A DNA stretch of 64,000 nt from Streptacidiphilus sp. P02-A3a. Lineage in GTDB: Bacteria; Actinomycetota; Actinomycetes; Streptomycetales; Streptomycetaceae. The notes under the pieces are model-generated. The model had not been told where the DNA came from and ran no database searches. It was given only the letters and a program-made list of their open reading frames with translations. The DNA lies in NCBI RefSeq assembly GCF_014084105.1, contig NZ_CP048289.1, forward strand, positions 2,241,922-2,305,921, written 5' to 3'. Below are positions 45,117 through 55,492 of the stretch, in pieces. A program made the translations under genes and the position numbers. Numbering within the stretch: the stretch's first letter is position 1; each line of letters opens with the position of its first letter.

Positions 45117-47203
45117 CCGAGCCGCGCCGCCCCCAGCCGCCCCGCCGCCCCCCGGCGCCGCGCCCGTCGGCCGGAAAGGCCACCGGCCGGGCCCCGGCCC
45201 GGCCCGCCGCCAAGCCCGCCCGCCCCGCCGCCAAGGCCGCCGCCGCCAAGGCCGCCGCCCGGCCCGCCGCCGCCAAGCCCGCCGCCGCCCGCCCCGCCGG
45301 GCCGCGCCGCCCGGCCCCGCCCGCCCCGGCGGCGCTGAAGCTGGCCGCGCCCCGGCGGCGGCTGCGGCTGGCCACCATCGCCCTCGGCCTCACCTTCGCG
45401 CTCTTCGTCGGCCGCCTGGTCCAGTTGCAGTTGGTGGACGCCCCGGCGCTGGCCGCCGAGGCCAACGTGAACCTCTACCAGACGGTGACGCTTCCGGCCC
45501 AGCGCGGCACCATCACCGACGACGCCGGGGTGGTCCTGGCCACCACCGTCAACGCCTACGACATCACCGCCGACCCGTACATGTTCACCCCCGGCCAGGC
45601 GCACATCCCGGACGCCCCGGCCCGGGCCGCCGACCTGCTCGCGCCGATGCTGGGCACGGACGTGGCCACGCTGACCAAGGACCTGACCTACACCGGCCCC
45701 GGCGACCGCTACACGCTGCTGGCCAAGCAGCAGTCGCCGCAGACCTGGAACCAGGTCACCGCGCTGGAGGACAAGCTGGTCGCCCAGGCCTGGAGCGGCG
45801 GCTGCCTGGCCGAGAACAACCTGGCACTGAAGGCGGGCGACAGCGGCCGGATCGACGAGGGCTGCGCCAACGTGCTGAACGGCGTGTTCCACCAGCAGGA
45901 CACCAAGCGGGTCTACCCCGACGCCGGCCTGGCCGCCAACGTCATCGGCTTCGTCAACGCCGACGGGCAGGGCGCGGGCGGCCTGGAGGAGCAGTACAAC
46001 ACGCTGCTGTCCGGGAAGAACGGGAAGACCACCTACGCCCAGTCCGGCGGGCAGCAGGTGCCCGCCTCCGGCGACCGGGAGACCGCGCCGGTGCCGGGAT
46101 CGGACATCCGGCTGACCATCGACCGGGACATCCAGTGGGAGGCGCAGCAGGCGATCACCGCCGAGGTCAGGGCGGCCGGGGCGGAGAAGGGCTACGTGAT
46201 CGTCCAGGACGTCGGCAACGGCAAGGTCCTGGCGATGGCCACCGCCCCCGGCTTCGACCCGAACAACCTGGCCCGGGCCGATCCCACGGACCTCGGCAAC
46301 GCCGCGCTGCAGGACGCCTACGAGCCGGGCAGCGTCAGCAAGCTGATGACCATGGCGGCGGTGCTCCAGCAGAACGTGGCCACCCCGCTGACCCGGGTGA
46401 CCGTCCCCGGCACGCTGCCCCGGGCGGGCACGGTCTTCCACGACGACGTGGCGCACGGCACCGAGCACCTGACCCTGGCCGGGGTGCTCGCGCAGTCCTC
46501 CAACATCGGCACGATACTGGCCGCCGAGCAGCTGGGCCCGACCGAGCAGCAGGCCGACCGGGTGCTCTACGGCTACCTGACCAAGTTCGGTATCGGCCAA
46601 CCGTCCGGGCTCGGGTTCCCCGGGGAGACCCAGGGCATCCTGGCGCCGCCGGGCCAGTGGTCCGGATCGCAGCAGTACACCATCCCGTTCGGGCAGGGGC
46701 TGGCGGTGAACGCGCTGCAGACCACCTCGGTCTACTCGACCATCGCCAACGGCGGGGTCCGGGTGGCGCCGAGCCTGGTCGCCGGGGTGACCGGGCCGGA
46801 CGGGCGGTTCGTGCCCGCGGCCGCCCCCGCGCAGACCCGGGTGGTCAGCGCGCAGACCGCGCGGACCCTGGCCGGAATGCTTCAGTCGGTGGTGGCCAGC
46901 CAGGAGGGCACCGGCATCATGGCGCAGATCCCCGGCTACCTGGTCGCGGGCAAGACCGGCACTGCCAACCGGGTCGATCCGGCCACCGGCCGGTACAGCG
47001 GGTACACCTCGTCGTTCATCGGCTTCGCCCCGGCCGACCGGCCCCGGATCACCGTCTCCTGCGTGGTGCAGGACCCGGTCAACGGGCACTTCGGCGGCGA
47101 ACTGTGCGGGCCGGTGTTCAAACAGGTCATGGAGTTCGCCCTGAAGAGCCTCCAGGTGCCGCCGACCGGCGGCGCCCCGGCGAACCTGCCGGTCAACTGG
47201 TGA
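45113..47203 (+). CDS. ftsI: Peptidoglycan D,D-transpeptidase FtsI (class B PBP)
   Basis: The 696-residue protein crosslinks septal peptidoglycan outside the membrane. After a cytosolic tail of about 80 Ala/Pro/Lys/Arg-rich residues comes one membrane helix (about 85-103), a dimerisation domain, and the transpeptidase with Ser407-x-x-Lys410, Ser462-Ser-Asn464 and Lys614-Thr-Gly. The tail carries many Ala-Ala-Lys/Lys-Pro-Ala units, much longer than in E. coli FtsI. It is coupled to ftsL by ATGA. Confidence 0.95.
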   Translation: MTEPRRPQPPRRPPAPRPSAGKATGRAPARPAAKPARPAAKAAAAKAAARPAAAKPAAARPAGPRRPAPPAPAALKLAAPRRRLRLATIALGLTFALFVGRLVQLQLVDAPALAAEANVNLYQTVTLPAQRGTITDDAGVVLATTVNAYDITADPYMFTPGQAHIPDAPARAADLLAPMLGTDVATLTKDLTYTGPGDRYTLLAKQQSPQTWNQVTALEDKLVAQAWSGGCLAENNLALKAGDSGRIDEGCANVLNGVFHQQDTKRVYPDAGLAANVIGFVNADGQGAGGLEEQYNTLLSGKNGKTTYAQSGGQQVPASGDRETAPVPGSDIRLTIDRDIQWEAQQAITAEVRAAGAEKGYVIVQDVGNGKVLAMATAPGFDPNNLARADPTDLGNAALQDAYEPGSVSKLMTMAAVLQQNVATPLTRVTVPGTLPRAGTVFHDDVAHGTEHLTLAGVLAQSSNIGTILAAEQLGPTEQQADRVLYGYLTKFGIGQPSGLGFPGETQGILAPPGQWSGSQQYTIPFGQGLAVNALQTTSVYSTIANGGVRVAPSLVAGVTGPDGRFVPAAAPAQTRVVSAQTARTLAGMLQSVVASQEGTGIMAQIPGYLVAGKTGTANRVDPATGRYSGYTSSFIGFAPADRPRITVSCVVQDPVNGHFGGELCGPVFKQVMEFALKSLQVPPTGGAPANLPVNW

Positions 47204-47219
47204 GTCGAGGAGATCAACT

Positions 47220-48941
47220 ATGAGTTCCGTCACATCGTCCGGCGACGGGACGTCAGCTGCCGCCCCCGGGGACCCCTCGCTTGGCCCCGGGCAGGTCGGT
47301 ACGGGTAACCTCACGGCCGTGCCCTCACGTGATCAGGAGCCCCACGACAGCACGGCGGTGGCGGCGCGCCACGCCAGTGCCCCGCCCCGCCCCGCAGAAC
47401 CCCGCCCGGTCCCGCTCGCGGAGGTGGCGGCGCTGCTCGGGCTCCCGGCGGTGCCCGAGCGGTCCTCCTCACCGGCCGTGACCGGGATCACCCACGACTC
47501 GCGCGCGGTCCGCCCCGGCGACCTGTACGCGGCGCTCCCGGGCGCCCACGCGCACGGCGCCGACTTCGCCGCCCAGGCCGCCGGACTCGGCGCGGTCGCG
47601 CTGCTGACCGACGCCGAGGGCGCCCGCCGCGCGGCCGGGTGCGGGCTGCCGCTGCTGGTCGTCGACCGGCCGCGGACCCGGATGGGCGCGCTCGCCGCCG
47701 TCCTCTACGGCAGTCCCGCCGAGTCGCTGCTGACCATCGGGGTCACCGGCACCAACGGCAAGACCACCACGGCCTACCTGGTCGAGGGCGGCCTGCGGGC
47801 CGCCGGCCGGGTCACCGGCCTGGTCGGCACGGTGGAGATGCGGGTCGGCGAGGAGCGGATCAAGAGCGAGCGGACCACCCCGGAGGCCACCGACCTGCAC
47901 GCGGTGCTCGCGGTGATGCGCGAACGCGGCGCGGACGCCCTGGTGATGGAGGTCTCCAGCCACGCGCTGGTGTTCGGCCGGGTCGACGGCGTGGTCTACG
48001 ACGTCGCCATGTTCAACAACCTGACGCCGGAGCACCTGGACTTCCACCCCGACATGGAGGAGTACTACCGGGCCAAGGCCGCGCTGTTCGAGCCCACCCG
48101 GGCCCGCCGCGGCGTGGTCAACCTGGACGACCCCTACGGCCGCCGACTGGCCGCCGAGGCGCCGATCCCGGTGGTGACCTACTCGGCGCAGGGCGACCCG
48201 GCCGCCGACTGGCGCGCCGAGGACGTCCAACTGGGCCCGGCCGGTTCGGTGTTCCGGGCGGTCGGCCCCGACGGCGCCCGGGCCGAGGCCTCGGTCGCGC
48301 TGCCCGGCCCCTTCAACGTGGCCAACGCCCTCGGCGCGATCACCGCCCTGGTCCAGGCCGGACTGCCGCTGGAGGACGCCGCCGCCGGGGTCGCCGCGGT
48401 GGTCGGCGTGCCCGGCCGGATGGAGCGGGTGGACGTCGGACAGGCGTTCGTCGCCGTGGTCGACTACGCGCACAAGCCGGACGCCCTGGAGGCCGCGCTG
48501 CGCTCACTGCGCGAGGTCACCAAGGGCCAGGTCCACGTGGTCGTCGGCTGCGGCGGCGACCGCGACCCCTTCAAACGCGGCCCGATGGGCGCCATCGCCG
48601 CCCGCTACGCCGACACCGCCGTGCTGACCAGCGACAACCCCCGCAGCGAGGACCCGCTCGCGATCCTCGCCGCGATGTTCGGCGGCGTGGTCGAGGTGCC
48701 CGAGACGGAACGCGGATCGGTCGTGGTCGAGCCCGACCGGGCCCGGGCCGTGGCCACCGCCGTGGCACTGGCCCACCCCGGCGACTGCGTCCTGGTCGCG
48801 GGCAAGGGCCACGAGCTCGGACAGTACGTGCGCGACGAGATCCGACCCTTCGACGACCGCGCGGTGCTGCGCGAGGCGATCATCCGGTCGGGCCCGACCA
48901 CTGACGCCGAGCGCCACCGGCCCGGCGACGCCAAGGAGTAG
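47220..48941 (+). CDS. murE: UDP-MurNAc-tripeptide synthetase
   Basis: The 573-residue Mur ligase adds diaminopimelate to UDP-MurNAc-Ala-Glu. It has the ATP loop Gly-Thr-Asn-Gly-Lys-Thr-Thr, Glu-Val-Ser-Ser-His-Ala-Leu, the carbamoylated Lys region Tyr-Tyr-Arg-Ala-Lys, and Asp-Asn-Pro-Arg-Ser-Glu, the motif of diaminopimelate enzymes. ATG 47220 follows GAGGAG. An in-frame GTG at 47319 lies 7 nt after TAACCT and could be a second, leaderless start that removes 33 poorly conserved residues. Confidence 0.94.
   Translation: MSSVTSSGDGTSAAAPGDPSLGPGQVGTGNLTAVPSRDQEPHDSTAVAARHASAPPRPAEPRPVPLAEVAALLGLPAVPERSSSPAVTGITHDSRAVRPGDLYAALPGAHAHGADFAAQAAGLGAVALLTDAEGARRAAGCGLPLLVVDRPRTRMGALAAVLYGSPAESLLTIGVTGTNGKTTTAYLVEGGLRAAGRVTGLVGTVEMRVGEERIKSERTTPEATDLHAVLAVMRERGADALVMEVSSHALVFGRVDGVVYDVAMFNNLTPEHLDFHPDMEEYYRAKAALFEPTRARRGVVNLDDPYGRRLAAEAPIPVVTYSAQGDPAADWRAEDVQLGPAGSVFRAVGPDGARAEASVALPGPFNVANALGAITALVQAGLPLEDAAAGVAAVVGVPGRMERVDVGQAFVAVVDYAHKPDALEAALRSLREVTKGQVHVVVGCGGDRDPFKRGPMGAIAARYADTAVLTSDNPRSEDPLAILAAMFGGVVEVPETERGSVVVEPDRARAVATAVALAHPGDCVLVAGKGHELGQYVRDEIRPFDDRAVLREAIIRSGPTTDAERHRPGDAKE
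47281..47311 (+). promoter_or_regulatory. Candidate internal promoter for murE
   Basis: TTGGCC (47281-47286) and TAACCT (47306-47311) are 19 nt apart, just before the in-frame GTG at 47319. This may give extra expression of murE and the genes after it. Confidence 0.4.
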
Positions 48942-48948
48942 AGCCAAC

Positions 48949-50373
48949 GTGATCCCCCTGACCCTCGCCGAGGTGGCCCAGGCCACCGGAGGGACCCTGT
49001 CCGACACCCCCGATCCGAGCCTGCCGGTCGCCGGGCCGGTCGTGCACGACTCCCGGCAGGTGGTCCCCGGCGCGCTGTTCGCCGCCGTCGTCGGCGAGCG
49101 CGTGGACGGCCACGACTACGCGGCCGGGGCGGTGGCCCGGGGCGCGGTCGCGGTCCTGGCCTCGCGCCCGGTCGGCGTCCCGGCCGTGATCGTCGACGAC
49201 GTGGTGGGAGCGCTCGGACGGCTCGCCCACGAGGTCACCGCCCGCGCCGTCGACACCACCGTGATCGGCCTCACCGGCTCCGCCGGGAAGACCAGCACCA
49301 AGGACCTGATCGCCCAGCTGCTCGGCCGGATCGGCAGCACCGTGTACACGGAGGGCTCCTTCAACAACGAGATCGGACTGCCGCTGACCGCCCTGCGGGT
49401 GGCCGCCGACACCCGTTTCCTGGTGCTGGAGATGGGCGCCAGGGGCAAGGGCCACATCGCCGAGCTGACCCGGATCACCCCGCCCCGGATCGGTCTTGTG
49501 CTCAACGTCGGCGCCGCCCACCTGGGCGAGTTCGGCAGCCGCGAGGGCACCGCCGAGGCCAAGGGCGAACTCGTCGAGGCACTTTCCGCCGAGGGTGTGG
49601 CGGTGCTGAACGCGGACGACCCGCTGGTGTCCGCGATGGCCTCGCGGACCAAGGCCCGGGTGGTCTACTTCGGCGAGTCCGAACGGGCCGACGTACGCGC
49701 CACCGACATCCGGCTGGACCCCGCCGGTCGCCCCGCCTTCACCCTGCTGACGCCCGCCGGTTCCGCACCGGTGGCGCTCCGGCTCTACGGTGAGCACCAG
49801 GTGTCCAACGCCCTCGCGGCGGCGGCGGTGGCGATCGAGTGCGGCCTGGACGTCGCCGGGGCGGCCGCCGCGCTGAGCGAGGCCGGGAACCTGTCCCGGT
49901 GGCGGATGGAACTGACGGAACGTCCGGACGGCGTCACTGTGATCAACGACGCCTACAATGCGAATCCCGACTCGATGCGGGCCGCCCTGCGCGCGCTCGC
50001 CGCGATCGGCGGCAGGGGGCCCGAGGCCCGCCGTACCTGGGCGGTGCTGGGGGAGATGCGGGAACTCGGCGAGGACTCCCTCGACGAGCACGACGCGGTG
50101 GGCCGGCTGGCGGTGCGGCTGAACATCTCCACTCTGGTGGCGGTGGGCGGCAGGGAAGCGGCCTGCATGGAGCTGGGCGCGAGGAACGAAGGTTCGTGGG
50201 GTGAGGAGTCGGTGCTGGTGTCCGATGCGGATGCGGCGATCGGATTGTTGCGTGAGCAGGTCGGCCCGGGGGACGTGGTGCTGGTGAAGGCATCGCGTTC
50301 GGTCGGGCTCGAACGAGTCGCCGAGGCCTTGCTGGCCGACGCCGCCGGCACGGTGGACGGAGCGTCCTCGTGA
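48949..50373 (+). CDS. murF: UDP-MurNAc-tripeptide:D-Ala-D-Ala ligase
   Basis: The 474-residue enzyme completes the UDP-MurNAc-pentapeptide. It has Gly-Ser-Ala-Gly-Lys-Thr-Ser-Thr for ATP, Asn-Asn-Glu-Ile-Gly-Leu-Pro, Glu-Met-Gly-Ala-Arg, and [10 protein letters not shown]. It follows murE by 7 nt, and its stop overlaps a possible mraY start (GTGA). GTG 48949 is preceded by GGAGTAGAGCC. Confidence 0.95.
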   Translation: MIPLTLAEVAQATGGTLSDTPDPSLPVAGPVVHDSRQVVPGALFAAVVGERVDGHDYAAGAVARGAVAVLASRPVGVPAVIVDDVVGALGRLAHEVTARAVDTTVIGLTGSAGKTSTKDLIAQLLGRIGSTVYTEGSFNNEIGLPLTALRVAADTRFLVLEMGARGKGHIAELTRITPPRIGLVLNVGAAHLGEFGSREGTAEAKGELVEALSAEGVAVLNADDPLVSAMASRTKARVVYFGESERADVRATDIRLDPAGRPAFTLLTPAGSAPVALRLYGEHQVSNALAAAAVAIECGLDVAGAAAALSEAGNLSRWRMELTERPDGVTVINDAYNANPDSMRAALRALAAIGGRGPEARRTWAVLGEMRELGEDSLDEHDAVGRLAVRLNISTLVAVGGREAACMELGARNEGSWGEESVLVSDADAAIGLLREQVGPGDVVLVKASRSVGLERVAEALLADAAGTVDGASS

Positions 50374-51512
50374 GTCAAGTCCTAGCCGGCACCGCCCTCG
50401 TCGGGCGCGGCCCGGCGCTGGTCGAACTGGCCTCCACCAGCAGTTCGCCGATGCGTCAGATCCTGTTCGCGGCGGCCTTCGCGCTGGTCCTGTCCCTGGT
50501 CGGCACCCCGGTGCTGATCCGGATCCTGGCCAAGCACGGCTACGGCCAGATGATCCGCGACGACGGGCCGAAGGCCCACCACAGCAAGCGCGGCACCCCC
50601 ACCATGGGCGGTATCGCCTTCATCCTGGCCACCCTGATCGCGTACGGGATGACCAAGGCCATCGTCGGGTCGATGCCCTCGGCCTCGGCGCTGCTGGTGC
50701 TCTTCCTGTTCACCGGGATGGGCCTGGTCGGCTTCCTGGACGACTACATCAAGATCGTCAAGCAGCGCTCGCTCGGGCTGCGGGCCAAGGCCAAGATGGC
50801 CGGACAGCTGATCGTCGGCATCGTCTTCGCGGTCGGCTCGCTGAACTTCGCCGACTCCTCCGGCACCACCCCGGCCTCGACCAACCTGTCCTTCGTCCGG
50901 GACTTCTCCTGGTCGCTCGGCCCGGTGCTGTTCGTGCTCTGGGCGCTGTTCATGATCCTGGCGATGTCCAACGGCGTGAACCTGACGGACGGTCTGGACG
51001 GCCTGGCGACCGGCGCGTCGGTGATGGTCTTCGGCGCCTACACCTTCATCGGCATCTGGGAGTACGGCCAGACCTGCGGCTCGGCCAACACCGCCGGGCC
51101 CAACTGCTACCAGGTCAGCAGCCCGCTGGACCTGGCCGTGGTCGCGGCCGCGCTGATGGGCGCCTGCTTCGGGTTCCTGTGGTGGAACACCTCGCCCGCG
51201 AAGATCTTCATGGGCGACACCGGCTCGCTGGCCCTCGGCGGCGCCCTGGCGGGGCTCGCCATCTGCTCGCACACCGAGATGCTGCTGGCGATCCTCGGCG
51301 GCCTGTTCGTGCTGATCACGCTCTCCGTGGTGATCCAGGTGACCTCCTTCCGGACGACCGGCAGGCGGGTCTTCAAGATGGCGCCGCTACAGCACCACTT
51401 CGAACTCAAGGGCTGGTCCGAAGTCCTGATCGTGGTCCGCTTCTGGATCATCCAGGGCCTGTGCGTGGCGGTCGGCCTCGGCCTCTTCTACGCCGGATGG
51501 GTGGCCTCATGA
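50370..51512 (+). CDS. mraY: Phospho-MurNAc-pentapeptide transferase
   Basis: The membrane enzyme joins phospho-MurNAc-pentapeptide to undecaprenyl phosphate, making lipid I. It has ten predicted helices and the family blocks [31 protein letters not shown] and Pro-Leu-Gln-His-His-Phe-Glu. GTG 50370 overlaps the murF stop and has GGAG 7 nt upstream, giving 380 residues; ATG 50451, where homology begins, gives 353 residues but has no ribosome site. Confidence 0.95.
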   Translation: MSQVLAGTALVGRGPALVELASTSSSPMRQILFAAAFALVLSLVGTPVLIRILAKHGYGQMIRDDGPKAHHSKRGTPTMGGIAFILATLIAYGMTKAIVGSMPSASALLVLFLFTGMGLVGFLDDYIKIVKQRSLGLRAKAKMAGQLIVGIVFAVGSLNFADSSGTTPASTNLSFVRDFSWSLGPVLFVLWALFMILAMSNGVNLTDGLDGLATGASVMVFGAYTFIGIWEYGQTCGSANTAGPNCYQVSSPLDLAVVAAALMGACFGFLWWNTSPAKIFMGDTGSLALGGALAGLAICSHTEMLLAILGGLFVLITLSVVIQVTSFRTTGRRVFKMAPLQHHFELKGWSEVLIVVRFWIIQGLCVAVGLGLFYAGWVAS

Positions 51513-52966
51513 CGGTCCGGCAGCAGTCGGCGCCCGCCTCGGCCGACGACTGGCAGGGCCTGCCGGTCGTCGTCGCCGGGCTCGGCATCTCCGGCGTCCC
51601 CGCCGCCAAGGTGCTGCGCGGACTCGGCGCCGAGGTCACCGTGGTCGACGGCGGCGACGGGCCACGGCAGCGGGCCCAGGCCGCCGAACTGCGCGAACTC
51701 GGCGTCGCGGTACGGCTCGGCGACGGCGCCGGCCTGCCCGAGGGCACCCGGGCGGTGGTCACCACCCCCGGCTGGCCGCCGCACAGCCCGCTGTTCCTGG
51801 CCGCCGAGGCGGCCGGGGTGCCGGTCCTCGGCGACGTCGAACTCGCCTGGCAGCTGCGCCGCCCGCTGGCCGCCACCGGCGAACCCGCCCCCTGGCTGGG
51901 CGTCACCGGCACCAACGGCAAGACCACCACCGTGCAGATGCTCGCCTCGATCCTGACCGCCGCCGGGAAGCACACCGCCGCCGTCGGCAACGTCGGCGTC
52001 TCGGTGCTGGACGCGGTGCTCGCCGAACCGCCCTACGACGTCCTCGCGGTGGAGCTCTCCAGCTACCAGCTGCACTGGGCGCCGTCGCTGCGCCCGCACT
52101 CGGCGGTGGTGCTCAACCTGGCGGCCGACCACCTCGACTGGCACGGCTCGATGCAGGCCTACGCCGCCGACAAGGGCCGGATCTACCAGGGCAACCGGAT
52201 CGCCTGCGTCTACAACACCGCCGACCCGGCCACCGAGGACCTGGTCCGCGCCGCCGACGTGGAGGAGGGCTGCCGCGCCGTCGGCTTCACCCTCGGCGCC
52301 CCGAGCATCTCCCAACTCGGCGTCGTCGACGGCCTGCTGGTCGACCGCGCGTTCGTCGCCGAACGGGCCACCGCCGCCGCCGAGCTGGCCTCGGTGGACG
52401 ACGTCCGCCCGGCCGCGCCGCACAACATCGCCGACGCGCTCGCCGCCGCCGCGCTCGCCCGGGCGTACGGCGTGGAGCCGCGCGCCGTCCGCGACGGCCT
52501 GCGCGCCTTCCGCCCGGACGCGCACCGGATCGCCCACGTCGCCGAGATCGACGGGGTCACCTGGATCGACGACTCCAAGGCGACCAACCCGCACGCCGCC
52601 GCCGCCTCCCTGGCCGCCTACCAGCCGGTGGTCTGGATCGCGGGCGGCCTGGCCAAGGGCGCCGACATGGACGCCCTGGTCGCCGGGGCCGCCCCGCGGC
52701 TGCGCGGCAGCGTGCTGATGGGCGCCGACCGGGCACTGATCCGGGCGGCACTGGCGCGACACGCCCCCGAGGTCCCGGTCATCGAGCTGCCCGACGGACA
52801 GACTGGTGCCCCGGCGATGGACGCGGCCGTCCGCGCCGCGGCCGGACTCGCCCGGCCCGGCGACACCGTGCTGCTCGCCCCGGCCTGCGCCTCGATGGAC
52901 ATGTTCACCAACTACGGTGAACGCGGCGACCTGTTCGCCGCCGCCGCCCGAGCGCTGGCCGGGTAG
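51509..52966 (+). CDS. murD: UDP-MurNAc-L-Ala:D-Glu ligase
   Basis: The 485-residue Mur ligase adds D-glutamate in the second step of the peptide stem. It starts with a Rossmann-like UDP site (Val-Ala-Gly-Leu-Gly-Ile-Ser-Gly), followed by [22 protein letters not shown] and Asp-Asp-Ser-Lys-Ala-Thr-Asn. It is coupled to mraY by ATGA; the longer open frame upstream is out of phase with mraY and not used. Confidence 0.96.
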   Translation: MTVRQQSAPASADDWQGLPVVVAGLGISGVPAAKVLRGLGAEVTVVDGGDGPRQRAQAAELRELGVAVRLGDGAGLPEGTRAVVTTPGWPPHSPLFLAAEAAGVPVLGDVELAWQLRRPLAATGEPAPWLGVTGTNGKTTTVQMLASILTAAGKHTAAVGNVGVSVLDAVLAEPPYDVLAVELSSYQLHWAPSLRPHSAVVLNLAADHLDWHGSMQAYAADKGRIYQGNRIACVYNTADPATEDLVRAADVEEGCRAVGFTLGAPSISQLGVVDGLLVDRAFVAERATAAAELASVDDVRPAAPHNIADALAAAALARAYGVEPRAVRDGLRAFRPDAHRIAHVAEIDGVTWIDDSKATNPHAAAASLAAYQPVVWIAGGLAKGADMDALVAGAAPRLRGSVLMGADRALIRAALARHAPEVPVIELPDGQTGAPAMDAAVRAAAGLARPGDTVLLAPACASMDMFTNYGERGDLFAAAARALAG

Positions 52967-53005
52967 GCCGGGAGGGACCGCACAGACCAGGGGAGAGGGG
53001 ACGCC

Positions 53006-54391
53006 GTGCCAGCGACAGGCGACGGCTCGGCCCGGGTACGCCCGGCCGACCGCCCGAAGCGCCCGGCCCGGCGCCCCGCGGTCCCGCCCCAGGCGGCGCA
53101 GACCCACGTCGCGGTGTTCCGCTCGCGCAGCGGACTCGGCCGCCCCGGCGCCGCCTGGGCCCGCTTCCAGCGCGGCCTGGCCCGCCCGCTGACGCCGTAC
53201 TACCTGATCCTGGGCTCGGCCGCGATGATCCTCGGGCTCGGCCTGGTGATGGTGTTCTCCGCCTCCCAGATCGAGGCCCGCAACGACGGCCTGCCGTTCG
53301 CGTACTTCTTCGAGAAGCAGCTCACCTCGGTCGTCATCGGCGGCGGCCTGATGTACGCCGCCGTCCGGATGCCGGTCCGGCTGCACCGGGCGCTGGCCTA
53401 CCCGCTGCTGCTGGTGGTGATCGGACTGCTGGTGCTGGTCGCCGTCCCCGGCGTGGGCACCTCGGTCAACGGCAACCGCAACTGGATCAGGCTGGGCGGG
53501 CCGGTGCAGATCCAGCCGTCCGAATTCGCCAAACTCGCCCTGGTGCTCTGGGGCGCGGACCTGCTCGCCCGCAAGCAGCAGCTGAGGATGCTGGACCAGT
53601 GGAAGCACCTGCTGGTCCCGCTGGTACCGATGGCGGTCCTGCTGCTCACCCTGGTCCTGGCCGGGGGCGACATGGGCACCGCGATGATCATCTGCGCGCT
53701 GCTGTTCGGGCTGCTGTGGATCTCCGGCGCCCCGATGCGGCTGTTCGGCGCCGCCGCCGCGGTGGCCATGGGCTTCAGCGCGGCGCTGATCGTACTGGTG
53801 CCGCACCGGCTCGGCCGGCTCGACTGCATCGGTGCCACCCACATGCCCGCCGACGGCTCCTGCTGGCAGGCGGTGCACGGGGTCTACGCCCTGGCCGGCG
53901 GCGGGACGTTCGGCACCGGGCTCGGCGCCAGCATCGAGAAGTGGGGGCAACTCCCGGAGCCGCACACCGACTTCATCTTCGCCGTCACCGGCGAGGAGCT
54001 CGGTCTCGCGGGCACACTGTCGGTGCTCGCCCTCTTCGCGGCACTAGGGTATGCGGGTATCCGCGTGGCCGAACGCACGAAGGACCCCTTCACCAGGTAC
54101 GCGGCGGGAGCCGCCACCACCTGGATCATGGCTCAGGCCGTGATCAACATCGGTGCGGTGCTCGGACTCCTGCCCATTGCGGGAGTCCCGCTCCCGATGT
54201 TCTCCTACGGGGGTTCGGCGCTGCTCCCGGCCATGTTCGCGGTCGGCATGCTGCTCTGCTTCGCGCGCAGCGAGCCGGCCGCGCGCGCTGCCCTGGCGGC
54301 GCGGAACAACAGAGCTCGGGGCAGGCTCCTCGGTCTGCCCCAACGGACCATCGCGCGGCTCGGGAAGGCCCGGCAGCGCAGGGAGCGGTGA
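53006..54391 (+). CDS. ftsW: Septal SEDS peptidoglycan glycosyltransferase FtsW
   Basis: The 461-residue protein has a basic cytosolic start of about 65 residues and ten predicted membrane helices. Signature blocks are Gln-Pro-Ser-Glu-Phe-Ala-Lys, Gly-Gly-Asp-Met-Gly-Thr (catalytic Asp region), Glu-Pro-His-Thr-Asp-Phe-Ile-Phe and Pro-Met-Phe-Ser-Tyr-Gly-Gly-Ser. It polymerises septal glycan with FtsI. GTG 53006 follows GGGGAGAGGGG; it stands 39 nt after murD. Confidence 0.95.
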   Translation: MPATGDGSARVRPADRPKRPARRPAVPPQAAQTHVAVFRSRSGLGRPGAAWARFQRGLARPLTPYYLILGSAAMILGLGLVMVFSASQIEARNDGLPFAYFFEKQLTSVVIGGGLMYAAVRMPVRLHRALAYPLLLVVIGLLVLVAVPGVGTSVNGNRNWIRLGGPVQIQPSEFAKLALVLWGADLLARKQQLRMLDQWKHLLVPLVPMAVLLLTLVLAGGDMGTAMIICALLFGLLWISGAPMRLFGAAAAVAMGFSAALIVLVPHRLGRLDCIGATHMPADGSCWQAVHGVYALAGGGTFGTGLGASIEKWGQLPEPHTDFIFAVTGEELGLAGTLSVLALFAALGYAGIRVAERTKDPFTRYAAGAATTWIMAQAVINIGAVLGLLPIAGVPLPMFSYGGSALLPAMFAVGMLLCFARSEPAARAALAARNNRARGRLLGLPQRTIARLGKARQRRER

Positions 54392-54397
54392 ATTTCG

Positions 54398-55492
54398 GTG
54401 CATGTCGTACTCGCCGGCGGAGGGACCGCCGGACACATCGAGCCCGCGCTCGCCCTTGCGGACGCACTGCGCAGAGCCGATCCCTCGGTCGGGATCACTG
54501 CCCTCGGCACCCAGAGCGGACTGGAGACCAAGCTGGTCCCGGAACGCGGCTACGAACTCGCGCTGATCCCCAAGGTCGCGCTGCCGCGCAAGGCCACCCC
54601 GGAGCTGATCACCCTGCCCGGACGGCTGCGCGGCGCGGTCAAGGCGGTCCAGGACGTGCTGGAGCGCACCCGGGCCGACGCCGTGGTCGGCTTCGGCGGC
54701 TACGTCGCCATGTCCGCCTACTACGCCGCCAAGCGCTCCGGCGTGCCGATCGTGGTGCACGAGGCCAACGCCCGCCCCGGCGTGGCCAACCGCTACGGCG
54801 TCCGGTGCACCGACTTCGTCGCGGTGAGCACCCCCGACAGCAAGCTCCAGCACGCCCGCTACATCGGCATCCCGCTGCGCCGGGCCATCGCCACCCTGGA
54901 CCGGAACGCGGCCAGGCCCGAGGCCCGGGCCCACTTCGGCCTGGACCAGCGGCTGCCGACGCTGCTGGTCTCCGGCGGCTCCCAGGGCGCCCGGCGGCTC
55001 AACGAGACCGTCCAGGCGGTCGCCCCGCGGCTCCAGCAGTACGGCGTGCAGATCCTGCACGCGGTCGGGCCCAAGAACGAGCTCCCGCACGTCGACGAGA
55101 TCCCCGGGATGCCCCCGTACCGGGTGCTGCCGTACCTGGACCGGATGGATCTGGCCTACGCCGCCGCCGACATGATGCTCTGCCGGGCCGGGGCGATGAC
55201 CGTCGCCGAGCTCAGCGCGGTCGGCCTGCCCGGTGCCTACGTGCCGCTGCCGATCGGCAACGGCGAACAGCGGCTGAACGCGCAGCCGGTGGTCCGGGCC
55301 GGGGGCGGACTGCTGGTCGAGGACGCGGAACTGACGCCCGAGTGGGTACTGGGCCAGCTGCTGCCGGTGCTGACCGACCCGCAGCGGCTGTGGGACATGA
55401 GCCGGGCCGCCGCCGAGTTCGGCCGCCGCGACGCCGACGACCTGCTGGTCGGCATGGTGTACGAGGCGATCGCCGGCCGCCGCCGTGCCTGA
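54398..55492 (+). CDS. murG: UDP-GlcNAc:lipid I GlcNAc transferase
   Basis: This 364-residue GT-B enzyme makes lipid II at the inner membrane face. It has Gly-Gly-Gly-Thr-Ala-Gly-His at the start, [24 protein letters not shown] and the UDP-GlcNAc block Arg-Ala-Gly-Ala-Met-Thr-Val-Ala-Glu. GTG 54398 lies 6 nt after ftsW; GGGAGCGG precedes. The end overlaps ftsQ by 8 nt. Confidence 0.96.
   Translation: MHVVLAGGGTAGHIEPALALADALRRADPSVGITALGTQSGLETKLVPERGYELALIPKVALPRKATPELITLPGRLRGAVKAVQDVLERTRADAVVGFGGYVAMSAYYAAKRSGVPIVVHEANARPGVANRYGVRCTDFVAVSTPDSKLQHARYIGIPLRRAIATLDRNAARPEARAHFGLDQRLPTLLVSGGSQGARRLNETVQAVAPRLQQYGVQILHAVGPKNELPHVDEIPGMPPYRVLPYLDRMDLAYAAADMMLCRAGAMTVAELSAVGLPGAYVPLPIGNGEQRLNAQPVVRAGGGLLVEDAELTPEWVLGQLLPVLTDPQRLWDMSRAAAEFGRRDADDLLVGMVYEAIAGRRRA

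Noticed and set aside
44621..47314. An 897-codon minus-strand frame opposite ftsL and ftsI
   Set aside because: Antisense shadow of ftsL-ftsI, which have all expected motifs.
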